This document shows positions 18,164 to 26,677 of a DNA stretch of 64,000 bases, piece by piece. The translations under genes and the position numbers were made by a program. A model generated the notes under the pieces. It did no database searches, was not told the origin of the DNA, and saw only the letters and a program-made list of their open reading frames with translations. The stretch spans positions 1 through 64,000 of the forward strand of contig NZ_RJUF01000177.1 in the NCBI RefSeq assembly GCF_024343775.1, given 5' to 3'. The DNA is from Lacihabitans soyangensis (lineage in GTDB: Bacteria > Bacteroidota > Bacteroidia > Cytophagales > Spirosomataceae). Every line of letters starts with the position of its first letter. The first letter of the stretch is position 1.

Positions 18164-18171
18164 CAAATCTA
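18164..18171 (-). promoter_or_regulatory. -7 element of sdhCAB
   Basis: Minus strand TAGATTTG matches TAnnTTTG. An imperfect ATTG lies 20 bases upstream as the -33 box. Confidence 0.5.
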
Positions 18172-18312
18172 ACTCTGAAACCGTTTAGAATCAATATAAA
18201 TACTGAAATTTATTGGTAAAATGATGTTGATTTAGAGCAAGTTCCTTTGACAAATCCTTACATGTTAGAACATTTTTTTGGTGCTAATGTTTTGGAATAT
18301 CACGCATAGGCC

Positions 18313-18344
18313 AAAAAAAACCTCCAAGAAAAATCTTGAAGGTT
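18313..18344 (-). terminator. Terminator of the toxin-antitoxin operon
   Basis: Minus strand AACCTTCAAGA-TTTT-TCTTGGAGGTT followed by TTTTTT. It begins 7 bases after the toxin stop codon. Confidence 0.85.
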
Positions 18345-18350
18345 CTGTTT

Positions 18351-18632
18351 CTATTTATCTGAATAATGACCAAGGGCAGAAATGACAATTACTAAAATTT
18401 CATTCTCTAAAACTCTATATACCAATCTATCTTTCTTATTGATTCTTCTAGACCAATAACCTTTCAACTCATGTTTCAATGGTTCAGGTAAACCGATGCC
18501 TTCGTAAGGGTTAACTTCTAATTGCTTAAAAATGGTTTCAATTTTTGTTATATCCGATTTATTGCCAGAAATGTATATTTTTTGTAAGTCTTTTTGAGCG
18601 GATTTTTCTACTCTGATAGTATACTTTCCCAT
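18351..18632 (-). CDS. Txe/YoeB-family mRNA interferase toxin
   Basis: 93 residues of the RelE/YoeB superfamily: KYTIRVEKSAQKDLQKIYISGNK, then NPYEGIGLPEPLKHELKGYWSRRINKKDRLVYRV and the C-terminal VISALGHYSDK. The Glu (GLPEPLK), Arg (SRRI, DRLVYR), His and Tyr of the C-terminal HYSDK correspond to YoeB catalytic residues. The toxin cuts mRNA in the ribosomal A site. It overlaps the antitoxin by 25 bases, the usual antitoxin-first order, and appears intact. Confidence 0.93.
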   Translation of the reverse strand: MGKYTIRVEKSAQKDLQKIYISGNKSDITKIETIFKQLEVNPYEGIGLPEPLKHELKGYWSRRINKKDRLVYRVLENEILVIVISALGHYSDK

Positions 18633-18826
18633 ATATTATCAGTGTCTTTGATAGTTATAAATTCTCCCTTATTTAGTGATTCCTCTCTATTTTTAATTTT
18701 TGAAATAAAATCGATATCATAACTACTCACTTCCCTATCTTCAAATTTAATTTTTAAAGCTTTGAGGAAGGCTTTCAAGGCATTTATGTCTTCCTTTTTT
18801 TCTGGGTAAGAAATAATAGCATGCAT
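18608..18826 (-). CDS. Antitoxin partner of the YoeB-like toxin (DUF2683-like)
   Basis: 72 residues, charged. The pattern ISYPEKKEDINALKAFLKALKIKFE followed by a linker with YDIDFISKIKNRE and a C-terminal IWESIL matches the DUF2683 antitoxins that pair with Txe toxins in Bacteroidota. The N-terminal half would dimerise and the C-terminal half wrap the toxin. It is the promoter-proximal gene and overlaps the toxin. Confidence 0.8.
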   Translation of the reverse strand: MHAIISYPEKKEDINALKAFLKALKIKFEDREVSSYDIDFISKIKNREESLNKGEFITIKDTDNIWESILSE

Positions 18827-18919
18827 ATTAAAAAGTTTAAGTATTTAAAAGTACAAAAATTTTAGGCTGATAAAATGATATCAAAAAAAACTTTCAAGAT
18901 TTTTCTTTAAGCCATAGTC

Positions 18920-20191
18920 TTAATTTAAAACGTCAAATCCACAGAAAGCTTGAAGTACTTTTGGAACTTTTATTCCTTCGGCAGTCTGATTGTTTTCCAA
19001 AATAGCTGCCAATATTCTCGGCAAGGCTAATGCCGAACCATTTAAGGTATGCAAAAGCTTTGTTTTGCCATCAACTTTATATCTGAGTTTGAGTCTGTTG
19101 GCTTGGTAAGTTTCAAAATTTGATACAGAGCTGACTTCTAACCAACGTTCTTGAGCCGCTGAGTAAACCTCAAAATCGAATGTCAATGCCGAGGTAAAAC
19201 TCATATCCCCACCGCACAAACGAAGAATTCTGAATGGTAACTCAAGTTTTGTAAGCAAACCTTTTACATGCTCTAGCATTTCCTCCAAAGCCTGATAAGA
19301 TTCCTCTGGCTTACGAACCTGCACGATTTCTACCTTGTCAAATTGGTGGAGTCTGTTCAAACCTCTAACGTGAGCTCCCCAACTGCCAGCCTCTCTACGG
19401 AAACATGGTGTATACGCTACATTTTTTACAGGTAAATCATTGTCACTCAATATTACATCTCGGTACATATTGGTGATTGGCACTTCGGCGGTTGGAATCA
19501 AATAAAGGTCATCAGCGGTTGCATGATACATTTGACCTTCTTTGTCAGGCAATTGACCTGTTCCAAAGCCTGAGGCGGCGTTGATCACTATTGGAGGTTG
19601 CACTTCAAAATATCCTGCTGCTTCAGCTTCGTTCAAAAAGAAATTTATCAAAGCACGTTGGATTTTGGCTCCTTTGCCTTTGTAAAAAGGAAAACCAGCA
19701 CCTGATACCTTATTGCCCAATTCAAAATCTATGATGTCGTATTTTTTTATCAGTTCCCAATGAGGCTGAGCATCAGCATGAAGTTTTGGTATTTCACCCT
19801 GAGAGAAGATATTTAAGTTCTCCTCTGGTGTTTTGCCTGCTGGTACACTTTCATGGGGCAAATTGGGCATTGTTACCAGCACCTCTTGAAGCGATACTTC
19901 CAATTCCTTCAGCTTTTCTTCAAGGTTTTTAGAAGTGGCTTTGAGTTCGGCAGTTTTACCTTTTATGGCTTCTGCTTCTTCTTTTTTACCTTCTTTCATC
20001 AAACCACCTATTTCCTTGGCCAAGTTGTTGGATTGAGCCAAAGTATTGTCCAATTCCAGCTGTGTGTCTTTGCGGTTTTGATCCAAAGACAAAACCTGCT
20101 CAACAGTTTCGGCGGCATTTTTAAAATACTTTCTCTCCAGACCAGCGATGGTGAGGTCTTTGTTTTCTTTGATGAAATTCAGTTGTAACAT
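18920..20191 (-). CDS. serS: Seryl-tRNA synthetase
   Basis: 423 residues. An N-terminal antiparallel coiled coil (residues 30-110, Lys/Glu-rich, with TLAQSNNLAKEIGGL) grips the long variable arm of tRNA-Ser. Class II motif 2 is YTPCFRREAGSWGAHVRGLNRLHQFDKVE and motif 3 is LNGSALALPRILAAILEN. TAEVPITNMYRD contributes the serine pocket. It overlaps the end of the broken DinB-like gene by 13 bases. Confidence 0.98.
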   Translation of the reverse strand: MLQLNFIKENKDLTIAGLERKYFKNAAETVEQVLSLDQNRKDTQLELDNTLAQSNNLAKEIGGLMKEGKKEEAEAIKGKTAELKATSKNLEEKLKELEVSLQEVLVTMPNLPHESVPAGKTPEENLNIFSQGEIPKLHADAQPHWELIKKYDIIDFELGNKVSGAGFPFYKGKGAKIQRALINFFLNEAEAAGYFEVQPPIVINAASGFGTGQLPDKEGQMYHATADDLYLIPTAEVPITNMYRDVILSDNDLPVKNVAYTPCFRREAGSWGAHVRGLNRLHQFDKVEIVQVRKPEESYQALEEMLEHVKGLLTKLELPFRILRLCGGDMSFTSALTFDFEVYSAAQERWLEVSSVSNFETYQANRLKLRYKVDGKTKLLHTLNGSALALPRILAAILENNQTAEGIKVPKVLQAFCGFDVLN

Positions 20192-20621
20192 AATATTCTT
20201 CTATGATAGTTTATTTGTCCTAAGTGATAATTGAGATGGCCAACCAGATGAATCAAGAAATAATCTGTTTTCATCTCATAGCCAAATACATTGTCTGGGT
20301 AAGTTTGATTTAAAACTTCAGAATCCAAATTTGAAATTGTTTGCTTTACCATTTCTGTGGTTTCGTGTAATGATTTCAATAGATGGTCTTTCGTGTTTTT
20401 TCTGAAAACTCGGCTGGTCTATTTCTTTCATAACCAGTGTTTCCTAAAATTGCACCTATGTAATTGTTCAAATTTCCCAGTATATGTAAACACAAGTTTC
20501 CTGCCGAATTGTTGATGCCTTCGGCTTTTATCCAAAGTTTTTCTTCATCCGAATAGGCCTCAATTTCGGATTTTAATCTAATGAGATCTTTTTCGAAAAC
20601 AGCAGAAAGTGAATTTTGCAT
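20179..20621 (-). pseudogene. Frameshifted DinB-superfamily (DUF1572-like) gene
   Basis: The ORF from ATG 20621 reads MQNSLSAVFEKDLIRLKSEIEAY and LCLHILGNLNNYIGAILGNTGY (first metal His), then runs into an early stop after EFSEKTRKTIY. In the neighbouring frame it continues as KDHLLKSLHETTEMVK, YFLIHLVGHLNYHLGQINYHRR to the stop at 20179. One added base in the AAA run at about 20389-20391 would restore a protein of about 147 residues with the three-His metal site of DinB-like four-helix proteins. It is either a recent pseudogene or a sequencing error in a homopolymer. Confidence 0.82.
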
Positions 20622-20623
20622 TT

Positions 20624-21955
20624 TTATTCAAATTTAAAAAGCCCTTCATTCAATGCCTCCAAAGCGGCATTTTTGTCTTTTGTGTCAACCAAAATAGACA
20701 TATTGTGCTCAGATGCTCCATAGGCAATCATTCTTACTGGAATATCTTTCAAGGCGTTCATAACATTTATGGCTATGCCCGCCTTGTCTGCCATGAAATT
20801 ACCCACAATACAAATTATACTTTGGTTAAAATCATGAGGCTCAAGATCAGCAATTTGATTGAGTTCCTCGGTTATTTTGTCGAGATTTTCACTGTTGTCG
20901 ATAGTCACCGCCACTGAAACCTCAGAGGTGGTAATCATATCTACAGGCGTTTTGTATTTTTCAAAAACCTCAAATACTTTTCTTAAAAAACCATAGGCAT
21001 TCAGCATTCTGGTGGAATGAATATAGATGGCCGTAATATTGTCTTTGGCAGCAATGGCAGTGATTTCGGAGGTATGAGAAACGTCGGACTTTATCAATGT
21101 TCCAGGGGCGTTTGGCTCCATGGTATTTTTTAACCTTACAGGAACGCCTTTCATTTTAGCTGGCGTAATGGTGCTTGGGTGGAGAATTTTAGCTCCAAAG
21201 TAGGCTAGCTCGGCAGCTTCTTCAAAACTCAACTCACGCACAGGGAACGTACGCTTTACGATTCTCGGGTCGTTGTTGTGCATGCCGTCTATGTCTGTCC
21301 AAATCTGTATTTCTTCGGAAACCGTTGCTCCACCTATCAATGAAGCCGTGTAGTCAGAGCCACCACGTTTTAAGTTATCTACTTCTCCACGTGGATTTCT
21401 ACAGATAAATCCTTGAGTAACAATTATTTGCTTGTCTGTTTGTTTAGACAATAAGTGCCCAAGTTTTTCTTCAATAACGGTCAATTCAGGCTCATTGTCT
21501 GCATCGATACGCATGAAATCCAAAGCTGGAATCAATACTACACTGTCGCCAACCTCTTCCATGTAAGCAGCGAACATTTGCGTTGAAAGTATCTCGCCTT
21601 GAGCAACTAATTCTTTGTCTTGCTTTAAAGTGAACGGGCTGATGTTAATCAAAGAAGTTATGAAGTCAAATTCAGTATCAATGATTTTTTGGCCTTTGGC
21701 TAAGCCTTCGGGCGTAGTATAAAGTTCCTCAATAAAACTCTGATAATGTTTTTTAAGACTTGAAATGTTTTCTAAAGCCTCAGAGTTTTTATGTTGTTTT
21801 ATAGCTTCACCTATGGCCAAGAGACCATTTGTGGTACCAGACAAAGCTGATAAAACCACAATTTTCCTTGTTTTATCCTCTGTAACAAGGTTTCTGATTG
21901 ATTTCATTCTTTCTGGCTTTCCTACCGAAGTGCCGCCAAATTTCCAAACTTGCAT
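20624..21955 (-). CDS. lysC: Aspartokinase (monofunctional)
   Basis: 443 residues. The N-terminal kinase domain opens with VWKFGGTSVGKPERM and contains LKRGGSDYTASLIG and EEAAELAYFGAKILHPSTI. Two C-terminal ACT domains (residues about 300-440) carry the allosteric lysine/threonine site. It phosphorylates aspartate for the Lys, Thr, Met and diaminopimelate branches. There is no fused homoserine dehydrogenase. The gene ends 2 bases before the DinB-like pseudogene start. Confidence 0.95.
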   Translation of the reverse strand: MQVWKFGGTSVGKPERMKSIRNLVTEDKTRKIVVLSALSGTTNGLLAIGEAIKQHKNSEALENISSLKKHYQSFIEELYTTPEGLAKGQKIIDTEFDFITSLINISPFTLKQDKELVAQGEILSTQMFAAYMEEVGDSVVLIPALDFMRIDADNEPELTVIEEKLGHLLSKQTDKQIIVTQGFICRNPRGEVDNLKRGGSDYTASLIGGATVSEEIQIWTDIDGMHNNDPRIVKRTFPVRELSFEEAAELAYFGAKILHPSTITPAKMKGVPVRLKNTMEPNAPGTLIKSDVSHTSEITAIAAKDNITAIYIHSTRMLNAYGFLRKVFEVFEKYKTPVDMITTSEVSVAVTIDNSENLDKITEELNQIADLEPHDFNQSIICIVGNFMADKAGIAINVMNALKDIPVRMIAYGASEHNMSILVDTKDKNAALEALNEGLFKFE

Positions 21956-21980
21956 ATTATATCGTTATATTTTTTCTTTT

Positions 21981-22021
21981 ACCACAGAGTGTCACGGAGT
22001 TTTGCACAGAGCGACACAGAG
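21981..22021. repeat. CACAGAG/CACGGAG-type intergenic repeat
   Basis: Tandem degenerate units: ACCACAGAGTGTCACGGAG, TTTTGCACAGAG, CGACACAGAG. It sits between ribH and lysC. Similar degenerate 8-10 base unit strings occur at 31872-31896 and 32563-32596. Confidence 0.55.
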
Positions 22022-22030
22022 ATTTTAATT

Positions 22031-22510
22031 TTAAGCCAAACCCAACATCTTAATCGCGGTAATGGCGGCTTCGTCGCCTTTGTTGCCGTGTATACCACCG
22101 GCTCTGTCTAGGGCTTGTTGGTGGGTATTGGGTGTCAAGACACCAAAAATTACTGGCTTGTTATATTTCAATGAGACCTCGGTTAATCCGCCAGCTACAG
22201 CGTGATTGATATAGTCATTGTGTTTGGTTTCTCCTTGAATCACACACCCAATAGCTATAACGGCATCTATATCAGCCTTTTGTGCATATACTTGGGAGCC
22301 ATAACTGAGTTCAAAACTGCCAGGAACGTAAACTTTCAACACATTGGATTCTTTTGCACCATATTTTACAAGCGTATCTATGGCTCCTTGGGCTAAAGGT
22401 TCGGTGATGTCATCGTTCCATTCGGCTACGATGACCACAAACTTTTTCCAACTGATGTCTGGTAAGTTTTCGGTTTTGAAAATACTAAGGTTTTTATGAG
22501 CAGAAGACAT
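22031..22510 (-). CDS. ribH: 6,7-dimethyl-8-ribityllumazine synthase
   Basis: 159 residues from ATG 22510 (the in-frame extension to 22534 would overlap a terminator). Family features: FVVIVAEWNDDIT, YVPGSFELSYGSQV with the substrate loop, AVIAIGCVIQGETKHNDYINHAVAGGL with the catalytic His, and PVIFGVLTPNTHQQALDRAGG. It condenses the pyrimidine dione with dihydroxybutanone phosphate, the penultimate step of riboflavin synthesis, and forms icosahedral capsids in many bacteria. Confidence 0.96.
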   Translation of the reverse strand: MSSAHKNLSIFKTENLPDISWKKFVVIVAEWNDDITEPLAQGAIDTLVKYGAKESNVLKVYVPGSFELSYGSQVYAQKADIDAVIAIGCVIQGETKHNDYINHAVAGGLTEVSLKYNKPVIFGVLTPNTHQQALDRAGGIHGNKGDEAAITAIKMLGLA

Positions 22511-22531
22511 AATTCTAATGAGTAAATGATA

Positions 22532-22565
22532 CAAAAAAGGGATAAACCTGATGGCTTATCCCTTT
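22532..22565 (-). terminator. Terminator after the TPR gene, just before ribH
   Basis: Minus strand AAGGGATAAGCCATCAGGTTTATCCCTT followed by TTTTG. It sits between the TPR gene and ribH, so ribH needs its own promoter within a very short gap or depends on read-through. Confidence 0.75.
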
Positions 22566-22589
22566 GATTTTTAATATTTTTAATCTCGG

Positions 22590-23285
22590 TTATTCGCCAA
22601 TCTCGGTTTCTAGTCTCGATTTGTACTTTTTAGCCAAAAGGGTTTCTGTACCTGTAGGATATTTATTTATAAGGTCTGAATAAACCTCTACAGCCTCTTT
22701 TGTTTTCTTAGATTCCGTAAGAGCATTTGCCCACTTCATCATATATCCTGGAGTTGAGAATTTGTTAGGCTTGTAGTTTGAAGCTTTTTCGTAGTAGTTG
22801 ATGGCGTCTTCGACTTTTTTAGTTTCCATGTAACAGTCACCAATAAGTGCGTAAGCTCTGCCTTGCAATACTTGGTCGTCAGACGAAAACTTATCCAATC
22901 TTTCGATGGCTTCAGCATATTTAGCTTGCTTCATCAAAGCTATACCAGCATATAGGCTTGCTAATTTACCTGCTTTTGTACCGCTGTAGTTGTCAGCTAA
23001 AGATAAAAGACCTTCGTTTCCACCTTTTCCTTTCAATGCTTGGTTTAGTGAATCTGCCTCAAAAGAGAAAACAGCATCATAAAGAGCAACTTGAGCTTCT
23101 TTTTCTTGGGTATCTGTATAGTATTTGTAACCGAAGTAAAGTGCTACAACTGCAATAATAGCTCCACCTATGTATGTAAGTAATTTTGAATTTTTTTCTA
23201 AAAGACCTTCATACTTAAAAAATTCCTTTTTTAGTGCGTCGGCGTTTTCTATAATTTCAATACCTTTATTCTCTTTATCAGCCAT
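22590..23285 (-). CDS. Membrane-anchored TPR protein (YfgM-like)
   Basis: 231 residues from ATG 23285. A charged cytosolic segment of about 35 residues is followed by one membrane helix (LLTYIGGAIIAVVALYFGY) and a periplasmic domain of TPR repeats (KLASLYAGIALMKQAKYAEAIERLDKF; GRAYALIGDCYMETKKVEDAINYYEKA; MKWANALTESKKTKEAVEVYSDLINKYP). The layout is that of the ancillary SecYEG/chaperone protein YfgM and its Bacteroidota analogues. A role in exporting or scaffolding envelope proteins is inferred. Confidence 0.8.
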   Translation of the reverse strand: MADKENKGIEIIENADALKKEFFKYEGLLEKNSKLLTYIGGAIIAVVALYFGYKYYTDTQEKEAQVALYDAVFSFEADSLNQALKGKGGNEGLLSLADNYSGTKAGKLASLYAGIALMKQAKYAEAIERLDKFSSDDQVLQGRAYALIGDCYMETKKVEDAINYYEKASNYKPNKFSTPGYMMKWANALTESKKTKEAVEVYSDLINKYPTGTETLLAKKYKSRLETEIGE

Positions 23286-23384
23286 TTTTCTGTTGTTCAA
23301 AATTTTTGGAGTGCAAATTTATGAAAAACCTTCATAAAATTTATATAAAAACTCCTAAAAAATGTGCCAAAAGCATTTTGACAC

Positions 23385-23413
23385 AAAAAAAAGACCGAAA
23401 AATCGGTCTTTAC
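23385..23413 (-). terminator. Terminator after pdhA
   Basis: Minus strand AAAGACCGA-TTTT-TCGGTCTTT followed by a T-run of TTTTTTTG. Confidence 0.85.
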
Positions 23414-23427
23414 AGCGTTTTATAATT

Positions 23428-24447
23428 TTATTCTCTCAAGAACGGGTAGTCCTGCTGAACATAAATGTCCTCAAATGCTTCCTCAGGTTTTGGCCATGGA
23501 GATTCTTCCGCAAAAGTTACTGATTCATCTACCTGAACTTTGATTTTTGCATCAATGGCTGCAAGTTCCTCTTCAGTAGCTATTTTTTGAAATAAGATTC
23601 TATCCTTAATCAGTTCGATTGGATCTCTTTGCTTCCATTCGGCTACTTCTTCTTTGGTACGATATTTTTGAGGGTCAGACATTGAATGTCCTCTGAATCT
23701 GTAAGTTTTGAACTCCAAGAAAGTTGGACCATCACCTTTTCTAGCTCTTTCTGCTGCTCTACTAACGGCTTCGTGAACGATTTCTACGTCCATAGCGTCC
23801 ACTGGCTCAGCTGGCATGTCGTAGGCTTCGGCTAGGGTATATAACTCTCTAACGTTTGAGGTTCTTTCTACAGAAGTACCCATAGCATAGCCGTTGTTTT
23901 CTACCACAAAAATCGTAGGTATTTTCCAAGTCATGGCCATGTTGAAGGCTTCGTGCAATGCACCTTGACGAGTAGCACCGTCACCAAAATAACAAATACA
24001 AACTTTGCCTGTGTTCAAGTATTTTTCGGCAAAACCCAGTCCAGCACCCATTGGTATTTGTGCACCTACAATACCGTGTCCACCTACAAAACCCACCTCT
24101 TTATCAAAAATGTGCATAGAACCACCTTTACCTTTGGTAGTACCTGTTACTTTTCCATATAGTTCGGCCATGATTTTTTTCGGGTCTGTACCCAAAGCCA
24201 AGGGATGACCGTGGTCACGATATGCTGTGATATACTTGTCCCCTTTTTCTAATGCCGATACCGCACCAGATGAACAAGCTTCTTGACCTATATATAAATG
24301 ACAGAATCCTCTGATTTTTTGTTGACCATATAATTGACCTGCTTTTTCTTCAAACTTGCGTTGCAATTGCATAGTCTCGTACCAAAAGATGTATTGTTCT
24401 TTTGTGTATTTTACTTGAGCCGCCTCTTTCTTTTTGCTGGTTGCCAT
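23428..24447 (-). CDS. pdhA: Pyruvate dehydrogenase E1 component, alpha subunit
   Basis: 339 residues. The thiamine diphosphate motif runs GDGATRQGALHEAFNMA to VENNGYAMGTS (GDG-x-NN). The phosphorylation-loop region YRFRGHSMSDPQKYRTKEE is present. It decarboxylates pyruvate and transfers acetyl to the lipoyl group of E2. The beta subunit and E2/E3 are not adjacent, so the complex is encoded at scattered loci here. A TATTTTTG -7 box lies at 24477-24484. Confidence 0.95.
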   Translation of the reverse strand: MATSKKKEAAQVKYTKEQYIFWYETMQLQRKFEEKAGQLYGQQKIRGFCHLYIGQEACSSGAVSALEKGDKYITAYRDHGHPLALGTDPKKIMAELYGKVTGTTKGKGGSMHIFDKEVGFVGGHGIVGAQIPMGAGLGFAEKYLNTGKVCICYFGDGATRQGALHEAFNMAMTWKIPTIFVVENNGYAMGTSVERTSNVRELYTLAEAYDMPAEPVDAMDVEIVHEAVSRAAERARKGDGPTFLEFKTYRFRGHSMSDPQKYRTKEEVAEWKQRDPIELIKDRILFQKIATEEELAAIDAKIKVQVDESVTFAEESPWPKPEEAFEDIYVQQDYPFLRE

Positions 24448-24494
24448 AAAGTTTTCGCTTAGAATTTTTTGGATTGCAAAAATAAGGATTAAAA

Positions 24495-24779
24495 CTAAAT
24501 AGAAGGAATATTATTGATAAAATCTATGTCTTTGGCCAAAAGATAGCATTTGTCTGATATGTTTTTCTCTTCGTGGTTGTTTACAGAAACTTCTACTTTG
24601 CTATAGTTGACAACAATTTCGGGATGATGGTTGTGTTTTTCTACTATTTCAAACACCTTCATGGTGAAATTAATCACTTCAGCGTAGTTTTTGAAATTGA
24701 ATAGTTTGTGAAGTTTTCCATCAGTAATTTTCCAATTTGTTTTGGTTAACTCTTCGATTTGAATTTTCGTAATTTCCAT
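24495..24779 (-). CDS. Pterin-4a-carbinolamine dehydratase
   Basis: 94 residues. The family motif is present: NWKITDGKLHKLFNFKNY, then EKHNHHPEIVVNYSKVEVSVNNHE, where the His-His-Pro-Glu cluster forms the active site, and KCYLLAKDID. It recycles the 4a-hydroxypterin formed by aromatic amino acid hydroxylases. No hydroxylase gene is in the window. It starts 12 bases after the first of two membrane-protein genes and so may be part of the PadR-led unit. Confidence 0.9.
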   Translation of the reverse strand: MEITKIQIEELTKTNWKITDGKLHKLFNFKNYAEVINFTMKVFEIVEKHNHHPEIVVNYSKVEVSVNNHEEKNISDKCYLLAKDIDFINNIPSI

Positions 24780-24791
24780 GGATATTTTTGT

Positions 24792-25460
24792 TTATTTGAA
24801 TGCCTCTGGATACTGATAACGAAGTTTTTCGTGTATTTGTTTGTGGGTGGAGAGCTCGGCCCAAGTGCCAATCAGTGAAAGTGTGCAAATTAAGGAAATA
24901 AAATAAGGATTGGTAAAAAAGGCGTTTTTGAAACTTTCGCTCAATATCAGATTATTGAGATTTAGGACAGAGCCGCTCATTGAAATCCATAGGGGTTGAT
25001 ATTTTTTCTGAATCAATTTTAGTTTTTCTTCACGGTTCATTTTCAACAATATAACGACTGCCACCAATGCTGTAATTAGAAAGTATGGTAGCACGAAATA
25101 TTTGTATTGATTATGCTGCAAATTACTAACAATGAGGAATGTCAATGTAAATACTAGGAGTGTGTAAACAAGTTTTGGAAGTTTGAAGAACTCAAAAAAG
25201 TGCTTCCAATATTTTTTACGACTTTCTGAATAAGCAGCTTTGGCTCTTTCAGTTACGAAGTCTGAGAAGCCGAACAAACCGAAGTTTTTATATTTTGAAA
25301 GTAGTACTTTTTCGAAATCTTGGTTGGGAAATTGTTCCAACTCCGCCTCTATGGCTGAAGCAAGATGATCTACCAGTTCTAATTGAATATCATGGTATTC
25401 TACGTATTTTGCTTTTACGAAGGCTTCGATTCTTTGGATTTCGGTAACTGTAAGGGTCAT
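24792..25460 (-). CDS. Membrane protein, paralogue A of a PadR-linked pair
   Basis: 222 residues. An N-terminal cytosolic region of about 100 residues (LTVTEIQRIEAFVK, VEYHDIQLELVDHLASAIEAEL) is followed by four membrane helices (about 100-205). The N-terminal region resembles that of the next protein upstream: both begin with an LT-x-x-QI-x-x-IE helix and a Y/F-x-E-(L/M)-x-DH helix. The pattern recalls proteins that accompany PadR repressors (HAAS-like). Start ATG overlaps the preceding stop by 4 bases. Function is unknown. Confidence 0.75.
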   Translation of the reverse strand: MTLTVTEIQRIEAFVKAKYVEYHDIQLELVDHLASAIEAELEQFPNQDFEKVLLSKYKNFGLFGFSDFVTERAKAAYSESRKKYWKHFFEFFKLPKLVYTLLVFTLTFLIVSNLQHNQYKYFVLPYFLITALVAVVILLKMNREEKLKLIQKKYQPLWISMSGSVLNLNNLILSESFKNAFFTNPYFISLICTLSLIGTWAELSTHKQIHEKLRYQYPEAFK

Positions 25461-26209
25461 GCTTTGAATATTTTAAAGTTTAAAATTTTCTTTTCAATGA
25501 AAAAATTTAATGTGGTTGATAACATTAGAATAGTCAACGTAAATACTATGCTCTGGCTTACCTTATCCATTTGAATTTCAAATAGTGTAACAAACTGGAT
25601 GATAAAAATCAAAGCAGAAATAGGTATTAGGACTATTTTAAATACCGATACGGTTTTCAGGGAATAATCTGTAAATACCCTCCTTTTGGTAGAAAACAAC
25701 GAACCTAATGTTGAGTGTTTAAATGCCTCAACTAAATTGGCTTTTTCAATAATGAATGCGGCTAAAAAAATATTCAAGGGGATACTGAACCCTTGTGTAA
25801 AAGATCCTAGGCTATTTAATTTGAAATTGATGGTTGCGTATGGCAAAAACTTAAAGATTAACAGACCGATAAGTAACCAGATTAGTATTTTTGAAGTTAA
25901 AAAATTATTAGCTAAATTTTTGAAATACTCTATTTTAATGTTTCTGTCGAAATACATTGCTTGTTGATATTCTAAGGCTTTTAAGCCGTAAAATTCTGAG
26001 ATTTCGCCAAGCCTAACTTTCTGTTTGTAGGAATTAAAATTTTCATGGACCTCATTAAATGATTCCTCAAACGATTTACTTTCATTCATTTTATACTCTA
26101 TTTCAGAGCAGAAATGATCGAACATTTCATCATAGAATTCTTTGAATGTAAGTTCACAAGAATTAAAATACTTCTCTATTTCAGCTATTTGTGAATCAGT
26201 CAGTTTCAT
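25457..26209 (-). CDS. Membrane protein, paralogue B of a PadR-linked pair
   Basis: 250 residues, same architecture as its neighbour: N-terminal SQIAEIEKYFNSCELTFKEFYDEMFDHFCSEIE and then four hydrophobic helices (about 115-250). ATG overlaps the padR stop codon by 4 bases and its own stop overlaps the next start by 4, so the three genes are translationally coupled. PadR-coupled membrane proteins of this kind are thought to sense envelope state. The specific signal is unknown. Confidence 0.75.
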   Translation of the reverse strand: MKLTDSQIAEIEKYFNSCELTFKEFYDEMFDHFCSEIEYKMNESKSFEESFNEVHENFNSYKQKVRLGEISEFYGLKALEYQQAMYFDRNIKIEYFKNLANNFLTSKILIWLLIGLLIFKFLPYATINFKLNSLGSFTQGFSIPLNIFLAAFIIEKANLVEAFKHSTLGSLFSTKRRVFTDYSLKTVSVFKIVLIPISALIFIIQFVTLFEIQMDKVSQSIVFTLTILMLSTTLNFFIEKKILNFKIFKA

Positions 26210-26538
26210 GATATACTAAGTTTCGGGTTTAAGATTAGGTTTAAATTTTCGGCAAATGCTTTGAGTTCAGCTATTCTGTCCACTGCAACGGCATTTCCTT
26301 TTGGAGTGATTTTGTAGTATTTTCTTGTGCGACCATCCACTTTTTCGAGTTCGGCGGTTAGAACTTCCTCGGCTTCCAATTTATGTAAAATAGGATAAAG
26401 TGCTCCTTCGGTTATTTGAATATCGTCTTGAGTGAGTTCTTTAACTTTTTGCGTGATTTCGTAACCATACATTCTGCCATTGTCGTGTAACAATTTCAGG
26501 ATAATGGTACTTAAACTGCCTTTCAGGTGCTGATTCAT
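26206..26538 (-). CDS. PadR-family transcriptional regulator
   Basis: 110 residues from ATG 26538. The start is fixed by a perfect promoter at 26561-26591, which excludes the longer frame. The winged helix is standard for the small PadR class: STIILKLLHDNGRMYGYEITQKV, ITEGALYPILHKLEAEEVLTAE and the wing RTRKYYKITPKGN. PadR repressors act as dimers and respond to ligands or to cognate membrane proteins. It leads a coupled operon with two membrane proteins. Confidence 0.92.
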   Translation of the reverse strand: MNQHLKGSLSTIILKLLHDNGRMYGYEITQKVKELTQDDIQITEGALYPILHKLEAEEVLTAELEKVDGRTRKYYKITPKGNAVAVDRIAELKAFAENLNLILNPKLSIS

Positions 26539-26560
26539 GATGAATTGATATAATTTGATA

Positions 26561-26591
26561 CAAACATACATAATATTCTTATGCATCCAAA
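26561..26591 (-). promoter_or_regulatory. Promoter of the padR operon
   Basis: Minus strand TTTG (26591-26588), 19-base spacer, TATGTTTG (26568-26561): an exact phylum consensus. Transcription would start near 26555. Confidence 0.75.
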
Positions 26592-26637
26592 TGTTAGGTA
26601 TGCTTTTTTTAAGAAATTTATTTCAATCAAAAATGAA

Positions 26638-26669
26638 TTTGACCAAACCGCAATTCTTCCGCACCTTTG
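26638..26669 (+). promoter_or_regulatory. Promoter of recF
   Basis: TTTG (26638-26641), 20-base spacer, CACCTTTG (26662-26669): a good -33 box, and a -7 box with one mismatch to TAnnTTTG. The start codon at 26678 lies within a few bases of the transcript start, implying a nearly leaderless mRNA. Confidence 0.55.
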
Positions 26670-26677
26670 TAGTCATT

